Shown: piece after piece, positions 14,830 through 26,506 of the stretch
Numbering within the stretch: the first letter of the stretch is position 1
Layout: every line of letters begins with the position of its first letter
Origin: Hetaerina americana
Taxonomy: Eukaryota; Arthropoda; Insecta; Odonata; Calopterygidae
Reading direction: 5' to 3'
Length of the DNA stretch: 64,000 nucleotides
Assembly (NCBI GenBank): GCA_022747635.1
Contig: JAKTNV010000114.1
Span: 1,004,167 to 1,068,166 of the forward strand
Notes under the pieces: generated by a model
Database searches by the model: none
Told to the model about the DNA's origin: nothing
What the model saw: the letters and a program-made list of their open reading frames with translations, nothing else
Program-made: the position numbers and the translations under genes

Positions 14830-15375
14830 ACATGTAGGTAGGCTGTCGCAGCGTGAGTGGGCGGGCACACACGCAACAGCACCACCCCTCGGCAGGCGGC
14901 GCGAGGGGGCGAAAGGGAAGTAAAGGAGGCGCTGGACGGATGCTCTGCGGCGAAGAGAGCGAAGTTGAGCGGAGGGCGGGCGGGATAAAACAGTCCCCCG
15001 GGTTTCCGTTGTGTATCTCTCCGCCTGACACGGATCCAATCCCACACACCGCCACCCACACAAGTCCCTCGGCCGACCCAACTTCCTTCCCCCTTGCGCC
15101 CAAACCACTCCAGCGCACTCCTCCTCCGACCCCCCCCCCTTGTCTTTCCCAATCGAGATTCCTGGAGAGTCGCCCCTAATTGCGTTCTTAAAGGGACGAG
15201 GGCGGATGGGGGACATAAAGAGATCGGAGATATCTGGAACGGAGGGCAGAGAGGACAGAAGGGAGGGCGGAAGGAGGGAGGGAGGGGAGGAGGGGGAGTA
15301 GTTCAAGGAGGGAAAGAGAGAAGTGACAGCGGAAATTGGAGGAGCGGCACTTCCCACACATGAGCTCTTGACTCT
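14830..15375. other. GC/CpG-rich island with purine tract
   Basis: High GC with many CpGs, a C run at about 15129-15139 and an almost pure purine tract at about 15238-15322. Six overlapping ORFs of 68-216 codons occur in different frames because GC-rich DNA lacks stops. None shows a recognisable domain. The 216-codon minus reading (14707-15357) is serine/proline-rich at its start and not convincing. Confidence 0.45.
15238..15322 (+). other. Polypurine (GGA-rich) tract
   Basis: About 85 bases almost entirely of G and A, with repeated GGAGG, GGGAGG and GAGGGGGA blocks. Capable in principle of G-quadruplex or triplex structure. Function unknown. Confidence 0.7.
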
Positions 15376-16450
15376 TAATGCGACGTGCCTTCAATTACAG
15401 GGAAAATTAATTTTATCATATTTATCAGGAGTGTTTTAAATCGCATCTCGCACGTCTGAGAAATTCATACGCGTTCCTATCATCCGGGTTTAAAATGAGA
15501 CGAATTTCAGCGCCAAAACTCCTTAATCTTCGAACGAATGCAAACGAAGGTCTGGTAAAACGCATTGCACATTTCCCTAACACAGCACAGAAGTTCTCAA
15601 GACATAATCCGATAATATTTGTACTTTTGGTTAATGACATTGAATTATGCAGGTCTATTAAATACAATTTCACTTGGATCATAAAAAAGAGTACAAATAA
15701 GAATTAAACGTAACTGCATATCATCATTCCTCAGCACTTGGGGTGGAAGGGTAGTTATTTGGGGATCTTACAAGAAGTTCATTGTATCAATGAACTTCTT
15801 GTAAGAGCCCCATCACTAAGAGCCATATCACTTTAAGCATTTCCTATTATTAAAAAATAAATTGGCGCAAATTATCGCAACGGGTTGTAAATATATCCGT
15901 ACTATTTGGATATGTTATATTTACAACGGACATGAGAAAGAAGTTTCAAAAACTGTCCTACTTTCACATCGGGGTGTTCTTTTGGGCAAGAGGTGTAGCT
16001 CGGGTGAAAGGGAACTGAAATGAACGAAAAATAGAAGTACTCACCGTTTGAACTATTTACGCTAAGAATTACGGATCGCCTCGCGAAGTCTAAATACATC
16101 AAAAGTGTTTAGTCACGAAGCCATGAGGAACTATACGAGAAGAGTACGTACGAGAAAAAAGGTTTGAGCGATAAAGTTTATTCACGAGCTTCGACTTCAA
16201 TCGGTGCGAGTAGCCACTGGCGTGAAGCCATTCCGATGTTCCCTCTCTCTCTTCTCACTCCCCCCCCCCCCAGGGGCTTCCTCGACCGAAGGCGCCTCTC
16301 GGCAGTGCATTCGCCGATGACCAGCGCCAAGGAAATGCAATGTATAGTGAGACAGGAGAATAGAGATGCAAAGATGCTGAATAATTTATGCAATTTATCC
16401 AACACTTCAGACAGGATACGAAAAGCTACTATGCAACTTTCTTAGTGTTA
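15376..16450. other. No gene recognised besides the hairpin
   Basis: A CpG-richer patch lies near 16190-16330, with a C run of about 11 at 16260-16271. Short ORFs overlap in several frames, without motifs. Confidence 0.45.
15767..15805. other. Perfect 18-bp inverted repeat (hairpin)
   Basis: Arm CTTACAAGAAGTTCATTG at 15767-15784, loop TAT, then the exact reverse complement at 15788-15805. Outside the perfect arms, GGGG (15761-15764) and CCCC (near 15808-15811) could extend the stem after a mismatch. Could be a foldback element end, a cruciform or a small hairpin RNA. No transcription evidence. Confidence 0.85.
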
Positions 16451-16451
16451 T

Positions 16452-16490
16452 GCATATATATATACATATATATATATATATAAATATATA

Positions 16491-16522
<32 letters not shown>

Positions 16523-16542
16523 CATATGTATATATATATATA
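16452..16542. repeat. (TA)n microsatellite, left half (SINE tail)
   Basis: TA repeats with a few AC/AA interruptions, continuing at 17296-17328 on the far side of the mariner. Together they form one tract split by the insertion. Confidence 0.9.
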
Positions 16543-17295
16543 CGAGGGTCATCCGGAAAGTAGTACCCGTTCGTGAAATAAAAAGACAAAAGTAAATATT
16601 AACAAACATAAAAAATTTTATTTGAAAGAGGATACTTTAAACTACTTCTCAACATAATCTCCAAGCAAATTAAGGCATTTGTCATAACGTGTGACAAGTT
16701 TCTGTATTCCTGCTGCATAGTCCTTCGCCGCCAGCTCATTGAGATACGCGAGGGACCCATCTTGCACAAATTTTTGCATAATACAGATGGTGTTTAACAA
16801 TTTCATGAACAATTGTTCGAGAAACATTGGGAAAATGCTCACAGATGTCATCAATTGTGACGCGCCGATCGTTCCTCACGAATTCGTCAACTGAGCTCAC
16901 CAGTTGGTCTGTAATGACAGACGGTCTCCCCGAACGCTCATCGTCGTGTGTGTTCCCCCTCCCCATGTTGAAGTTGCGACACCACCGCCGAACAGACGAC
17001 TCGTCCATTACATTGTCTCCATACACCTCCTTTAATTGGCGATGAATATCACATGGGCGAACGTTTCTTGCATTGAGGAATTTAATCACTGCCCTCACTT
17101 CACAACTGGCGGCGTTCTCAATTTTTTTAAACATTGTAAACAATCACAGAAACAACACAGGCAATGCTAGCGTCACGCAACTTGGCTCAGAGAAGGCAGA
17201 CAAGCCACTGAAGCTATCTGACCTCGTCCAGCGGCTACTCGCGTCGTCAGCACTTCATGCGGCACGAACGGGTACTACTTTCCGGATGACCCTCG
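16543..17295 (-). mobile_element. Non-autonomous mariner (deletion derivative) with perfect 33-bp TIRs
   Basis: A complete 753-bp element. The left end begins CGAGGGTCATCCGGAAAG and the right end is its exact reverse complement, with 33 bases identical. It is flanked on both sides by TA, the mariner target duplication, within a (TA)n tract. Inside, on the minus strand, are the 5' part of a mariner transposase gene and, in another frame, its extreme 3' end (16642-16720). The central catalytic region is missing, so it cannot move by itself but keeps the ends a related transposase would need. Perfect TIRs and long open frames suggest recent activity. Confidence 0.92.
16642..17134 (-). pseudogene. 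Mariner transposase, N-terminal DNA-binding domain plus C-terminal stub
   Basis: The ATG at 17132-17134 opens a 132-codon frame to the stop at 16736-16738. Residues about 10-60 form the first helix-turn-helix (CDIHRQLKEVYGD, SSVRRWCRNF), followed by the linker ERSGRPSVITD and the second HTH (DRRVTIDDICEHF, SRTIVHEIVKHHL). It breaks off at KICARWVPR, just before the catalytic domain. In the next frame, GIQKLVTRYDKCLNLLGDY and a stop at 16642-16644 are the usual mariner C-terminus. All three catalytic aspartates (GDETW, HDN, SPDLAPxD boxes) are absent. Such a product could at most bind the inverted repeats; if expressed it might compete with full transposase, which is speculative. Confidence 0.88.
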
Positions 17296-17327
<32 letters not shown>

Positions 17328-17550
17328 CATGCAAGCACGAAATCCCGCTAAACGGCGAACCAATACTCGTTCACTTGGAAATAGATATCAGAAAAGGGAT
17401 AGGAACACATATAAAGGACGAACACAGCAGAGTTGGGGAAGGTGGTATCAGGCAAATCACAAGTGCAAAAATATTTCATAGACCGGAACTTGAACTCCGG
17501 ATCTTACCACTTGCCGGGCGGATGCTCTAGCCACTTGGGATATCAAGGAA
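17296..17550 (-). mobile_element. tRNA-derived SINE with (TA)n tail
   Basis: Read on the minus strand. A pol III A box (TGGCTAGAGCA at 17533-17523) and a B box (AGTTCAAGTTCC near 17498-17485) stand about 35 bases apart as in tRNAs. Between them is an anticodon-like arm (CCGC, loop CCGGCAA, GTGG), and the T arm is CCGGA...TCCGG. The body follows to 17329, sharing TTCGCCGTTTAGCGGGATTT with the copy at 1-68, and the tail is (TA)n (17328-17296, resuming at 16542 beyond the mariner). The original element probably spans 16452-17550. Non-coding, mobilised by a LINE. Confidence 0.7.
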
Positions 17551-18055
17551 ACGTAATTTTCACTGACATCTGCAATGTTTTAAGCAGCCAAGTTCCCCGA
17601 TTCTTTGGCCAAGAGATGGCGTTAGAAAAAAAAATATATATACAAAATATATTGGAGAGCGGAGAGACCTTCTGAGTGTGGCATGGGTGTATAAATGGAC
17701 GTGGCATCTATGGAGGCCATGGGAATCTCGGTATCTGTAGGGAGGGAGGTTGATTTTAGCCTTTCCAGGAAATGGTATGAAACTATTGGCTGCAGGTAGA
17801 GGTCTACAAATGCAGAGATTCCTTTCGTTGGGGAGTTGCGGGAGTAAAAAATCGGATGACCTGAATTCCCGACAAACCGAACCGCACTGAATCTTGAGTT
17901 TTACCAATGCAAGTAGGCATTTTATGCCCACACAACGATATAAATCAGCATGAAGTCATAATGGTAAGAATTATATTCACGAAAATTTTAAATGCTTGCT
18001 GGTATCAGAATGGAAAACAGCAAAACCGCTCCTCCAGTTTACGGCGAAGGGCCAT
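17551..18055. other. Nothing recognised
   Basis: The 123-codon minus reading at 17560-17931 has no recognisable domain. No repeat partner was seen in the window. Confidence 0.4.
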
Positions 18056-18059
18056 TTTT

Positions 18060-18720
18060 TAAACGGAAGCGTTGATATTTTAACGGGGAGGAGTTAACGG
18101 CGAAGGAAAGGCAGTAGAGGGAACGGAGTTGAGAGGGACGGCGACATTCGACGGATGTTGGTGAAGAGGAGTGGGTGGGCGGGGGAGGAGGAAAGGGCGC
18201 CGGGGGGCGGGGGAGAGGCCGTAAAAGGGGGTGGGGGGCGAGGGACGGGCTACGAGGTGGTCAGCACATAGTGATTTGGGTCCGAGCACAATGGAGCTGC
18301 CTCGGAAACATTGATCTATCCCTCGCCCAACGACCGAAATAACTTTCTTCTCCCCGGCCGGATAATGATTCTCGGTATGGAGTGATACGCGTCCTGATTG
18401 GCGCGGACAAAAAGCCCTTTCTAATACTCTCCGATCCAGTGGACCGATTTACGGAGTGAGGTATTTTTGGGGGAAAGTCGTGAAACAAAAAACGCGGCCG
18501 TGGTCCTGCCGGTGAAGGCCCTGTCCGCTTGGGAGTGTTTCGCATGTCGTGATCCGAGGGAGATCGACTGCGTGTCCTCGCGACTTTCCTCGGGAGTCCT
18601 CCCGAGGCTGGCGAGCCCAGCACGCGGAATGCAAAACGATGGCGACCATCCCCCTCGCCGAAGGGGAAAAATAACAATTATCTGATGCATGGGCCTCACC
18701 GATCAAGTCCGATTTCTCCC
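18060..18720. other. GC/CpG-rich island
   Basis: Strong local rise in GC and CpG. 18170-18245 is G-rich with several runs of four or more Gs. ORFs of 69-138 codons overlap in three minus frames and one plus frame. None is recognised. Candidate promoter-type CpG island, or part of a host gene whose exon cannot be recognised here. Confidence 0.45.
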
Positions 18721-18937
18721 GAGGATTTCCAAAAGAAGCTCAAAAGGGCTCGCACCGCCCTAGGTCATCACCTGATCATTTAATGAATGATAGGACTGTG
18801 GTGAATGGGTGGTTTTTTTGACATATTTACGCATATTATGAAACATTAACAAAGGAATAAATGATTTTTCGAATTAAAAATGGTCCTATTTCAATCATTG
18901 GAATAAAATCCCGAAATATTCACAAGGAAATGAATTT

Positions 18938-19440
18938 CAGAATACAAGTTTTCTGTTTAAAGTATCGTTAACAATGTTTTCCTGACGTGTGCGTGAATTG
19001 CTCATTTCAGACCGTCGGTTAAGTGTGCGCATGACTGCAAACCTTTTTGGCATTGAAATGAGGACAACGTACACACCATACATTGTCACTGAAAATTTGG
19101 CGATGCGAAAGACCTGAGCTAAACTCGTACTCCCGAAGTTCTTCACGGACATCCAAAGTGGAGCCGAGTGTGTCTGCTTGCGAAGACCTTCTGCAACGCC
19201 ATCGCGACGATTCCCCAACCCCCTTACAGTCACAGCTTGGCACCAGAAAACTAATTCCTATTCCCAAAAGTGACAAGCTCCCTGACAGGACACCACCATG
19301 GGACCCTAATGCTGTCAGAAGCTTGTATGCGTTCCCTCAAGGTCCTTCTGGAATCAGCTTACCAGGGAGCCTACAGGGAGTATGTAGGGATGTACTTTGA
19401 AGAATTTTCAGGCATTTTAGAAATATCTGAAATAAATATA
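18938..19440 (+). mobile_element. Mariner relic with internal deletion, copy 1
   Basis: Plus-strand remains of a mariner transposase. Around 19005-19120 the second HTH region reads SDRRLSVRMTAN ... TENLAMRKT, and the sequence then jumps to the region just before the third catalytic aspartate (LAKTFCNAIATIPQPPY, 19160-19215), followed by LAPEN*FLFP, where the conserved PxD aspartate is lost. The C-terminus is SAYQGAY...GMYFEEF, ending near 19400. The GDETW and HDN boxes are gone. The same junction occurs in the copy at 45610-46125. No clear terminal inverted repeats were found. Stops and frameshifts rule out function. Confidence 0.72.
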
Positions 19441-20627
19441 AATTTCCTAGAATATTCCCGATGCTTTTTTATACGAAGCAGGTGCTATATTAGCACACAC
19501 ACACAACCGACATATTTCGATATTCACTTTCACGATCACAAAGCCACAGCCAGCATAACGAAAATGTGAGAGAATTAATTATTTGCCGTATACGCTTAGC
19601 CTATGATACGTTTTGGTGATTGCACGTATTTTCATTGAAATTCTAGATTTAATCCAAATACAAACTTTGCTAATACAAGTGAATGCTCAAAAATGTTTCA
19701 TTAAAAATGAAATATACAGGACTATACAGGACCTGTATGACAGTAAAAAAGAAAATACTAAACTCTTTAAGAATTAATCTGATAGCTATAAACAGAAGCC
19801 ATAGAATAAATTCGAACTCCTAATGCACCCCTACGCGACGAAGGTATTTCCTTCTGTCCACAGCCAAATTTATGCTCGTTCCCAAATATATTCTAGCATG
19901 TGCGTCTCCAACATAACGTGTCCACACGATATGCGTTCTTCAGTTGGTTCCTTATTGGCTTTAATGCAGTTCAATATATCCGCACCAAATTTAGCATGAA
20001 TACATTTCGGCATCTTATAGTTAGTTCCAGGGGTTCTTCTGAGACCACCCTCTTGACGTCTCTGGAAATCTACGAGAATGTTTATCTTACATTTTTATGA
20101 GTCATTACTTTATTACTTAGATGCATGCTTTTTATCATTAAATATGCCTAGTAAAAATATCTCTTGCAATATTTGTAAAAATACATTTATTTTAAACTTG
20201 TTTAACAATAAAATGTAGCCCGCTCAAAATGGTAGCTGATAAATAAAACAGTCATGGCGTCACTTGGTGGAAAATCATCACATTGAACTTGAAATTCAAC
20301 CACTTGGCCTTTCCACTTAAAAAAAATTTAGCAAAATCATAACGAAGCCTAAGTAAATTAAATGGGTGCTATATCGAAAAGGCAAGTTTTTGATTTCAAG
20401 TTCCATGTGATAACTGATATTCAATTGCAAAATTTTGTAGTAAAAAACGTCTATATGGTGCATTTAATCTTACGTAAATGTATTTAACATGCTTACCTTC
20501 TTTCCCCTCTCTCTCATCAAAGATAAAATGATTGAGAAATGTAAGATTGTAAATTAAAAAATCATGGAAACAGAAATAGAAATGGATATTTAATTTAGAT
20601 TCTCATTGCACGTGTAGATTATTATTC
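19441..20627. other. AT-rich stretch, nothing recognised
   Basis: A short CA run at about 19495-19505. No gene or repeat partner recognised. Confidence 0.5.
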
Positions 20628-22135
20628 GGTAATCGGTTAAGGTAGGTTTTTGCATGGACAGAACTCCAAATAAATATTTTGTGACCACTAACTTAACTCA
20701 ATCCAGAAACCTCCTCTGCATCAAGTACTTCTATATATTTGTGCATTTCCTTCCTCCCTTCATCCCGTCCAACATCTCTATCGCGTTCCTTCCCTTTCCC
20801 GTTTGCCCAACATTCTCCCCTCTATTACAGTCTTCAACATCCCACTGCCGGACAATACCCCCTTCATCCATATGTTTCCTGCCTCCTAATGATTTCTCCC
20901 AATAAACTCCTCTCTTCGCCCACCATACCAAGTACTTCCTCATTTGTTTTCTTTTCTGTCCACTTGAATTTCTCCAACCTTCTCTACCCCCATTATCTAA
21001 AACACATCAAATCCACGTCTATCCTCCTGCTTCAGTGACCATGTTTCCACGCCGTAAATAACTATCAAACATTCTTACTCCACGTCCCTGTCATCAACTT
21101 CCTCCTCTTATGGAAAGCCTCTTTGCCTAGTGCTATTCTTCTCCTTACGTCCCTACTATTTTGACCGTGTTGGTCCAAAAAACTTCCGAGATCCGTAAAC
21201 TTTTGCACCTGCTCTAGTTGCTGCCCTCCTATTTTAATGTTAAGCTTAGCCTTTCTCTTTCTAAACAACCGCATAACCTTTGTTTTATGAATATTTATTC
21301 TCATCCCATATCTATCGCACTAAATTTATAATTTACTCAGAAATGCTTGCAGCCCCTAGGCTGACTGAGAAACTAGAGCTTGGTCACCAGAAAACGTGCC
21401 TGACTTGACGAATTCCCCATTGACTTTCATTCCTACCTCCAGTTCTTCCCATGCCTCTTTAATCATTTCCTCCACATATAGGCTGAACAGCACCGATGAT
21501 AATTGGCAACCCTGCCTTACACCTCTTCCTAACACTGCCTATCCGGACTCTCCGTCACACACTCGCACCTGAGCAGTCTGAGACATGTACAGGTTGCGGA
21601 TTAGCCTCCGTTCCCTCCAATCTATTCCTAGTTTCTTCCATGTACTCATTACTTGTTCCCCATTCACTATCAAACGCCTTTTCGAAATCTAGGAAAAAGG
21701 TGAATTCGTCCGAAATGTATTCTTTATTCCTGTCGATTAGTGAGCTCATTACTACAATGGCGTCACACATGCCTCTCCCCTTCCTGAACCCAAATGGATC
21801 ATTCCCTAAGTAATCATTTGGCCTATTCTCTACCCTTTCGTTGATGATCCTGTGGACCACTTTAGCTGCATGGGAATTCAAACTTATTGCTCTGTAGTCC
21901 TCACATGATATAGCCTTTATCTTTTTCAAATAAGGAACTAACAGTGATCTCACGAAGTCTTCCAGCCAGATTCCTTCCTCATTGATGCTACGAATAAGAC
22001 CATAAAGACTCTTCCTCCCACATTTTCCTAAACCTTTTAGTAGTTCCCCCGGAATATTGTCTACCCCCACGGCCTTGTTTGATTTTAACTCCCTTAAATC
22101 CCTTTCTACCTCATCTTCGAAATTACCTAAATTAA
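20628..22135 (-). pseudogene. LINE-A copy 4: RT domain to 3' end
   Basis: The best preserved RT core of this family. From 22080 the minus reading gives DNIPGELLKGLGKCG, then YRAISLNSHAAKVVHRIIN (RT motif 2), FGFRKGRGMCDAIVVM, and FFLDFEKAFDSEWG with the first catalytic aspartate of motif A. The C-terminal frame (21304-21065) carries INIHKTKVMRLFRKRKAKLN and GKEAFHKRRKLMTGT. The catalytic YxDD-type box near 21400 reads FSGDQALVSQ instead of FADDQALV, so one catalytic aspartate is lost. Frameshifts separate the blocks. The 3' end (20700-20640) matches the other copies and the tail is ATT-rich rather than poly(A). 5'-truncated near 22135. Confidence 0.85.
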
Positions 22136-22970
22136 ATGTGTATATGTGAAACGAAAAGCTACTCTGTCATTGTATAATGAAGATTTCCACATGATAATCC
22201 CTGAAGTAATTAAATTTAATTAGCTGCCTTTGAAAAAAGGGTTGAGTGTACCTTGATTTCATTTAATCAATAGAAAATAATCATGCATGCTTGCCATTTT
22301 ATTCCGCTGGGCATTTATGTATGGGCATTATTTGATCTCCTAGAAACAAAAGCTAAAATAGACATTGTTGATTATTAGGATTTAAGGTCACCCCGCATGG
22401 GGAAGTAAATTAATTATTCCTACACTTTAGTACATATCTTTACGAAATAAAACGTCCACCATCATGTGGAAGCGAACTAAGGATCTCTTTTATTCATCCG
22501 GTTGGGAATACGATTTTGTGCAACTGCAAACGCGCTGCTATTCTTCATGCGTGGAGGTAATGTGGTCAGAGGTGATACCTTTCTAGAATTAATTTCTTTT
22601 GTAAAAGAACGATTATCCTAAAGAGCCTGCTCCATTAATTCACTTGGCCGAGATCATTCCCTTACTTCGAATGACAGCCTGTATTAGCCGTTTATTTTAT
22701 GAGGTTTTTAAATAATGGCAGGCAGTACACTTTCCGTGTGTGACAGGCTTTATAGCACCTGAATGTCGTATAGCACCGCCCCGCTACCAGCCAAGCTGAG
22801 GCTCGAAAAACTTTTCAAAAACTTATATTTCAAAGGAATTGCAACTCATTGAAGGTACTCAAAGGACTCAATTTCCAAAAAAAAACATCTTACCAAACCG
22901 CAATGCGTTCGGAGAAATTTATAGGCGATTGCTGATTTAAGCGAAAGATATCACAATTGTAATTTTTTGA
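22136..22970. other. AT-rich stretch, nothing recognised
   Basis: No ORF of note and no repeat partner noticed. Confidence 0.5.
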
Positions 22971-22974
22971 AATC

Positions 22975-23560
22975 GTGGGATCGATCCGGCGGGATGTGTA
23001 CTTCTTGGGCGCAAAGGCTTCCCCGCGAAAGGAAATATATTTCCTCTCGCGGGTAGCACCGCACTGCGCACATGAGTTATTGCCGCTCGCCCAATCCACT
23101 CACTCACTTCCCTCGTCCGAAGGTGCTTCCTGCCGCTCCGCCCCGCTTCCAGCAAGCAGCGCGATTACTTTGCCCAGCGGACTCGAACGCCTTCTCCCCA
23201 TATCCGCTGATATTTGATTTCCCCATCGCAAGAGAGTCTGGACAGACCGCGAGATCGGATAGGTAAACACACGCCTAGGGTTACACCCTCCTCCACCCCT
23301 CTCTCCTCCCGTGTATTTTTCACAGACGTTTCAGCTCAGAGGAAATCGACCGTTATAAGGCGTCGCATTATCCCATGAAAAGCTTTCGGAGGGAAGAGAG
23401 GGACAGGGGAGGGGGGTTAGGGAATAAAAAACTAAAAAACGTTTGGCACAATTGGCGTCGGGAGATCTCCCAGGTGTCGGGGAATGAAAATCCACAAGAC
23501 CGCAAAGCAGGAGGAAAGCGCTCGCTTGATTGCTTTTAGCAGTGCGCTTGATTTGAACGC
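22975..23560. other. GC/CpG-rich island
   Basis: A CpG-rich patch with C-rich stretches at 23285-23310 and a G-rich block at 23400-23425. Short overlapping ORFs without motifs. Confidence 0.4.
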
Positions 23561-23999
23561 AAAAAAACCCACGGACGAGAGAGGAAGTTAATTAAATGCC
23601 GAAAAATCCTTACGGTTATTATATTGCCTCGGTAAACGGCTGCAAAAACAAAATACACTTCGGGCAATGGAATGCTTTCTAAACTGTTGAAAGAGCCATT
23701 TCATAATGGTCATGGAAGAGAAATTGTTATGCGTACTTTCCTTCCAATTGATGGGAACCTACTTGTTGACTGTCGGCAAACTGTTACACACATTTTTAAA
23801 ATTGGTTGAACTTGATACCCGTGGACAGAATATATTAGTAAAGCTAAAAATATATGAATGTCCTGCTAACATATAACATGGTGCAGAAAACCGTGATCCA
23901 TCTTCAATTATTCGATAGGAAAAATTATTCCAATAACAATATAAAAATTAAAAGAGTTTTTTCATGAAAATTAAAACAAATTCTTCTTCGGGTTCACCG

Positions 24000-24765
24000 C
24001 TCTGCGGCCTCTTTGCTGATGAAAAAGGTTAGATATTTTATTGGAAATTCATTGCGACATGAATAAATATAAACGAAACAAAGGTTATGCTGTTTCCGAG
24101 AAAGATAAGTTAAATATTAAATAGCCGTTCAGAAACTAGAGCAAGTGGAACAGATTGCGTATCTCAGAAGTGTTTCGAACGCGGGTGCTCAAAATAGTAG
24201 GGACATAAGCAAAAGATTTACATTGGGCAACGCAGTCTGCACAAGGAGGAGAGAATCGATGATAGGGACATTGAGTAGCGATGTTAAAAAAACGTTTCAT
24301 CAAAACTTTGATGTGTAGCGTGTTTTTTTACGTGGAAACGCGGTCATTGAAGCAAGACGATAGGCATAGTTTGGAGGCTATTGAAATGTGAGTGTGGAGA
24401 AGGATGGAGAAGGTGAAGTGGACCGAAAGTAAAATAAAAGAGGAATTGCTAGGCATGGTGGGGGAGGAGAGACGAGGGAGGGAGAAATTCTAAGGAGGCA
24501 GGAAAAATGGATGAAAGGCAAGTTGATCGGAAGTTGGATGTTGAAGACTGAAATAGAGGAGAGAATGTTAGACAAACGAGGAAAGGGTGGGAACAGGATA
24601 GGGATGTTTGACGGGATGAAGGGAGGAAGAAAGTGTACGGAGATGAAGAGGGACTTTTTTCAGGGTGAGATGTTAGGTTGTGCTATGTGGAATAGGCAAG
24701 GGAATTATCGTTGTACCGTTGCGTAGCTTGTGTCCATTCCAATCCTATCTTAACCAGTAGATTAC
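24000..24765 (+). pseudogene. LINE-A copy 5: RT C-terminus and 3' end
   Basis: Plus strand. About 24055-24130 holds the 'NKTKVM..RK.KLN' region (NKGYAVSEKDKLN in frame), then the GNAVCTRRRESMIGTLSSDVKK equivalent at 24225-24285, EMXVWRRMEKVKWTE at 24385-24425, and the basic tail MLDKRGKGGNRIGMFDGMKGG. The 3' end at 24733-24765 is the reverse complement of the shared block (CTTAACCAGTAGATTACC). Frameshifts and stops throughout. The 5' limit is approximate. Confidence 0.75.
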
Positions 24766-26500
24766 CAATGATTTGCTAGTGTGAGAAATTCCATTAATCG
24801 TCTCTTTGAACCTACTGCAGGGAAGCAAATCACAGGAATATCAAGGTGTATTGCCTGCCGGGGCTGAGTAGTTTTTCTGGTTAAATTTGAAGAGAATGGG
24901 TGAGGATAGAATAGATGAGGGGCCATTGTAGATCAGGGAATGGAGGTTCCGGGGGGGGGGGATTTGCGTGAAATAGTGGCGCTCCAATAGTTCGGCAATT
25001 TCTAAATAATGGCAGAGAATCGAATCTAAGGAACCAATTTATGAGAGAAAAATTATTCGAGGTGAATATTTCATCATATTCTTGCGCCGTTAGAAGTACT
25101 TCCACGCTGAGAAAATTTTGAAGACTCAACCACTGAAGTATGCATAAGGAAGCATATAAATAAGGTATAGTTTATGATGTATTCAAAGATTTTTTGCAAG
25201 ATTGGTAAAAGAGAGAAATATTTCTGCATTGAATTGATATGCGATACGAATATCTATTCTGTTTCCCTTCGCCCATGATGTGACACTATAAATAGTAGAA
25301 TTTTTATCAAAACCTAATTCCAACAGAACGAATTCTGGGACTAATTTTTCTTTCTCTCTCGTGCGGGTTTAAGCTATCAAAGAGGAAAAAGCTAAATGTA
25401 TTCGCATTAGTATATTTTGCTTATTTTACTATGATGTGTGAAATTTAAGATTACATTATTTTCTCAAGCTATGATACTTTTGTTTGGATGAAATTTACTT
25501 GAACTTTATTCATAGACGCAATTATTGTGCGACCGCGGACCAAGTCTTGCGTTAAGGAAATTTTATTTTATTTTTTCACCATTGGTAATGTGTAACTACT
25601 TCTTTGTAACTACTTCTGAAACTACTTCCGCCTCTTTCCGGAAGATCGCGGATTTGACCTCTTTTGGGATGCAAACGTGATATTATAAGAGCATTTCCGG
25701 TAGAAGATTTCCATATTTGAAGTAAATTTCGTCATGGAATCACCTAAAAGGGGAATACGATTGCGTTATTCTTTAATTCTAAGGTAATAAATTTACTTGC
25801 GTTTCACTCATGGCATCCTCAATGAACTAGTTAGATTTCCTTTCATTGAAAATTTCCGATTTCCTTGAACATTGCGGCAAAACCCGAGTAGGGTCATGTG
25901 AATAATATTATTATAATATGCGAGAGATACAAACTTTCATTAACTTATGTTGCGCGAAAATGGAAACTCTGGGCGATATTAAAAGGGCACATTAAATGCA
26001 TTTAGTGCATGAAATTGAATGTTAATCTGATAAACAATCGGAATACAAGTAAGATACACAACGAGAATGAAAGTAAGTTGGGATATGAGAAAATACGCCA
26101 GGCCGATGTGATGGATACTCATACAAAAGCCTGTTCCTCTGCTTATGCATGCTTGAACTGAGCATTTAATGATTTCTAGTTGCCTCTCAATGCTATTTGA
26201 CCTCTCAATCTGCCAGAAGATGCCCAATTGGTAATGTTTTCCATCAGAACGTAGCAAAATATATATTTTATTAGCTTTTCTAAAAGCAAGAGCTAACTTC
26301 TATTAATAAAAAAAAAACACTGCTAAAGTTGGAGTCTTCAAACATAAAATTCTTAGGTTTTCCCGGCAGTAACCTATAATAGATTGCTATTTTTAAGCTT
26401 TTGAAGGGATAAATTGCAGCAGATCAAAAGTCGGTATGTGAAAATAATGCATTTGAAATTCATTAAACTTTTCATAATTCATCTTAAAGTTTTAGCTAAT
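24766..26500. other. Mostly AT-rich, nothing recognised
   Basis: A run of about 11 Gs at 24950-24961. Short imperfect tandem GTAACTACTTCT units at about 25590-25630. No gene recognised. Confidence 0.5.
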
Positions 26501-26506
26501 TAAGTT

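Noticed and set aside
14707..15363. Set of 68-216 codon ORFs in the 15-kb GC island
   Set aside because: Overlap in all frames in stop-poor GC-rich DNA, with no recognisable domain or splice context.
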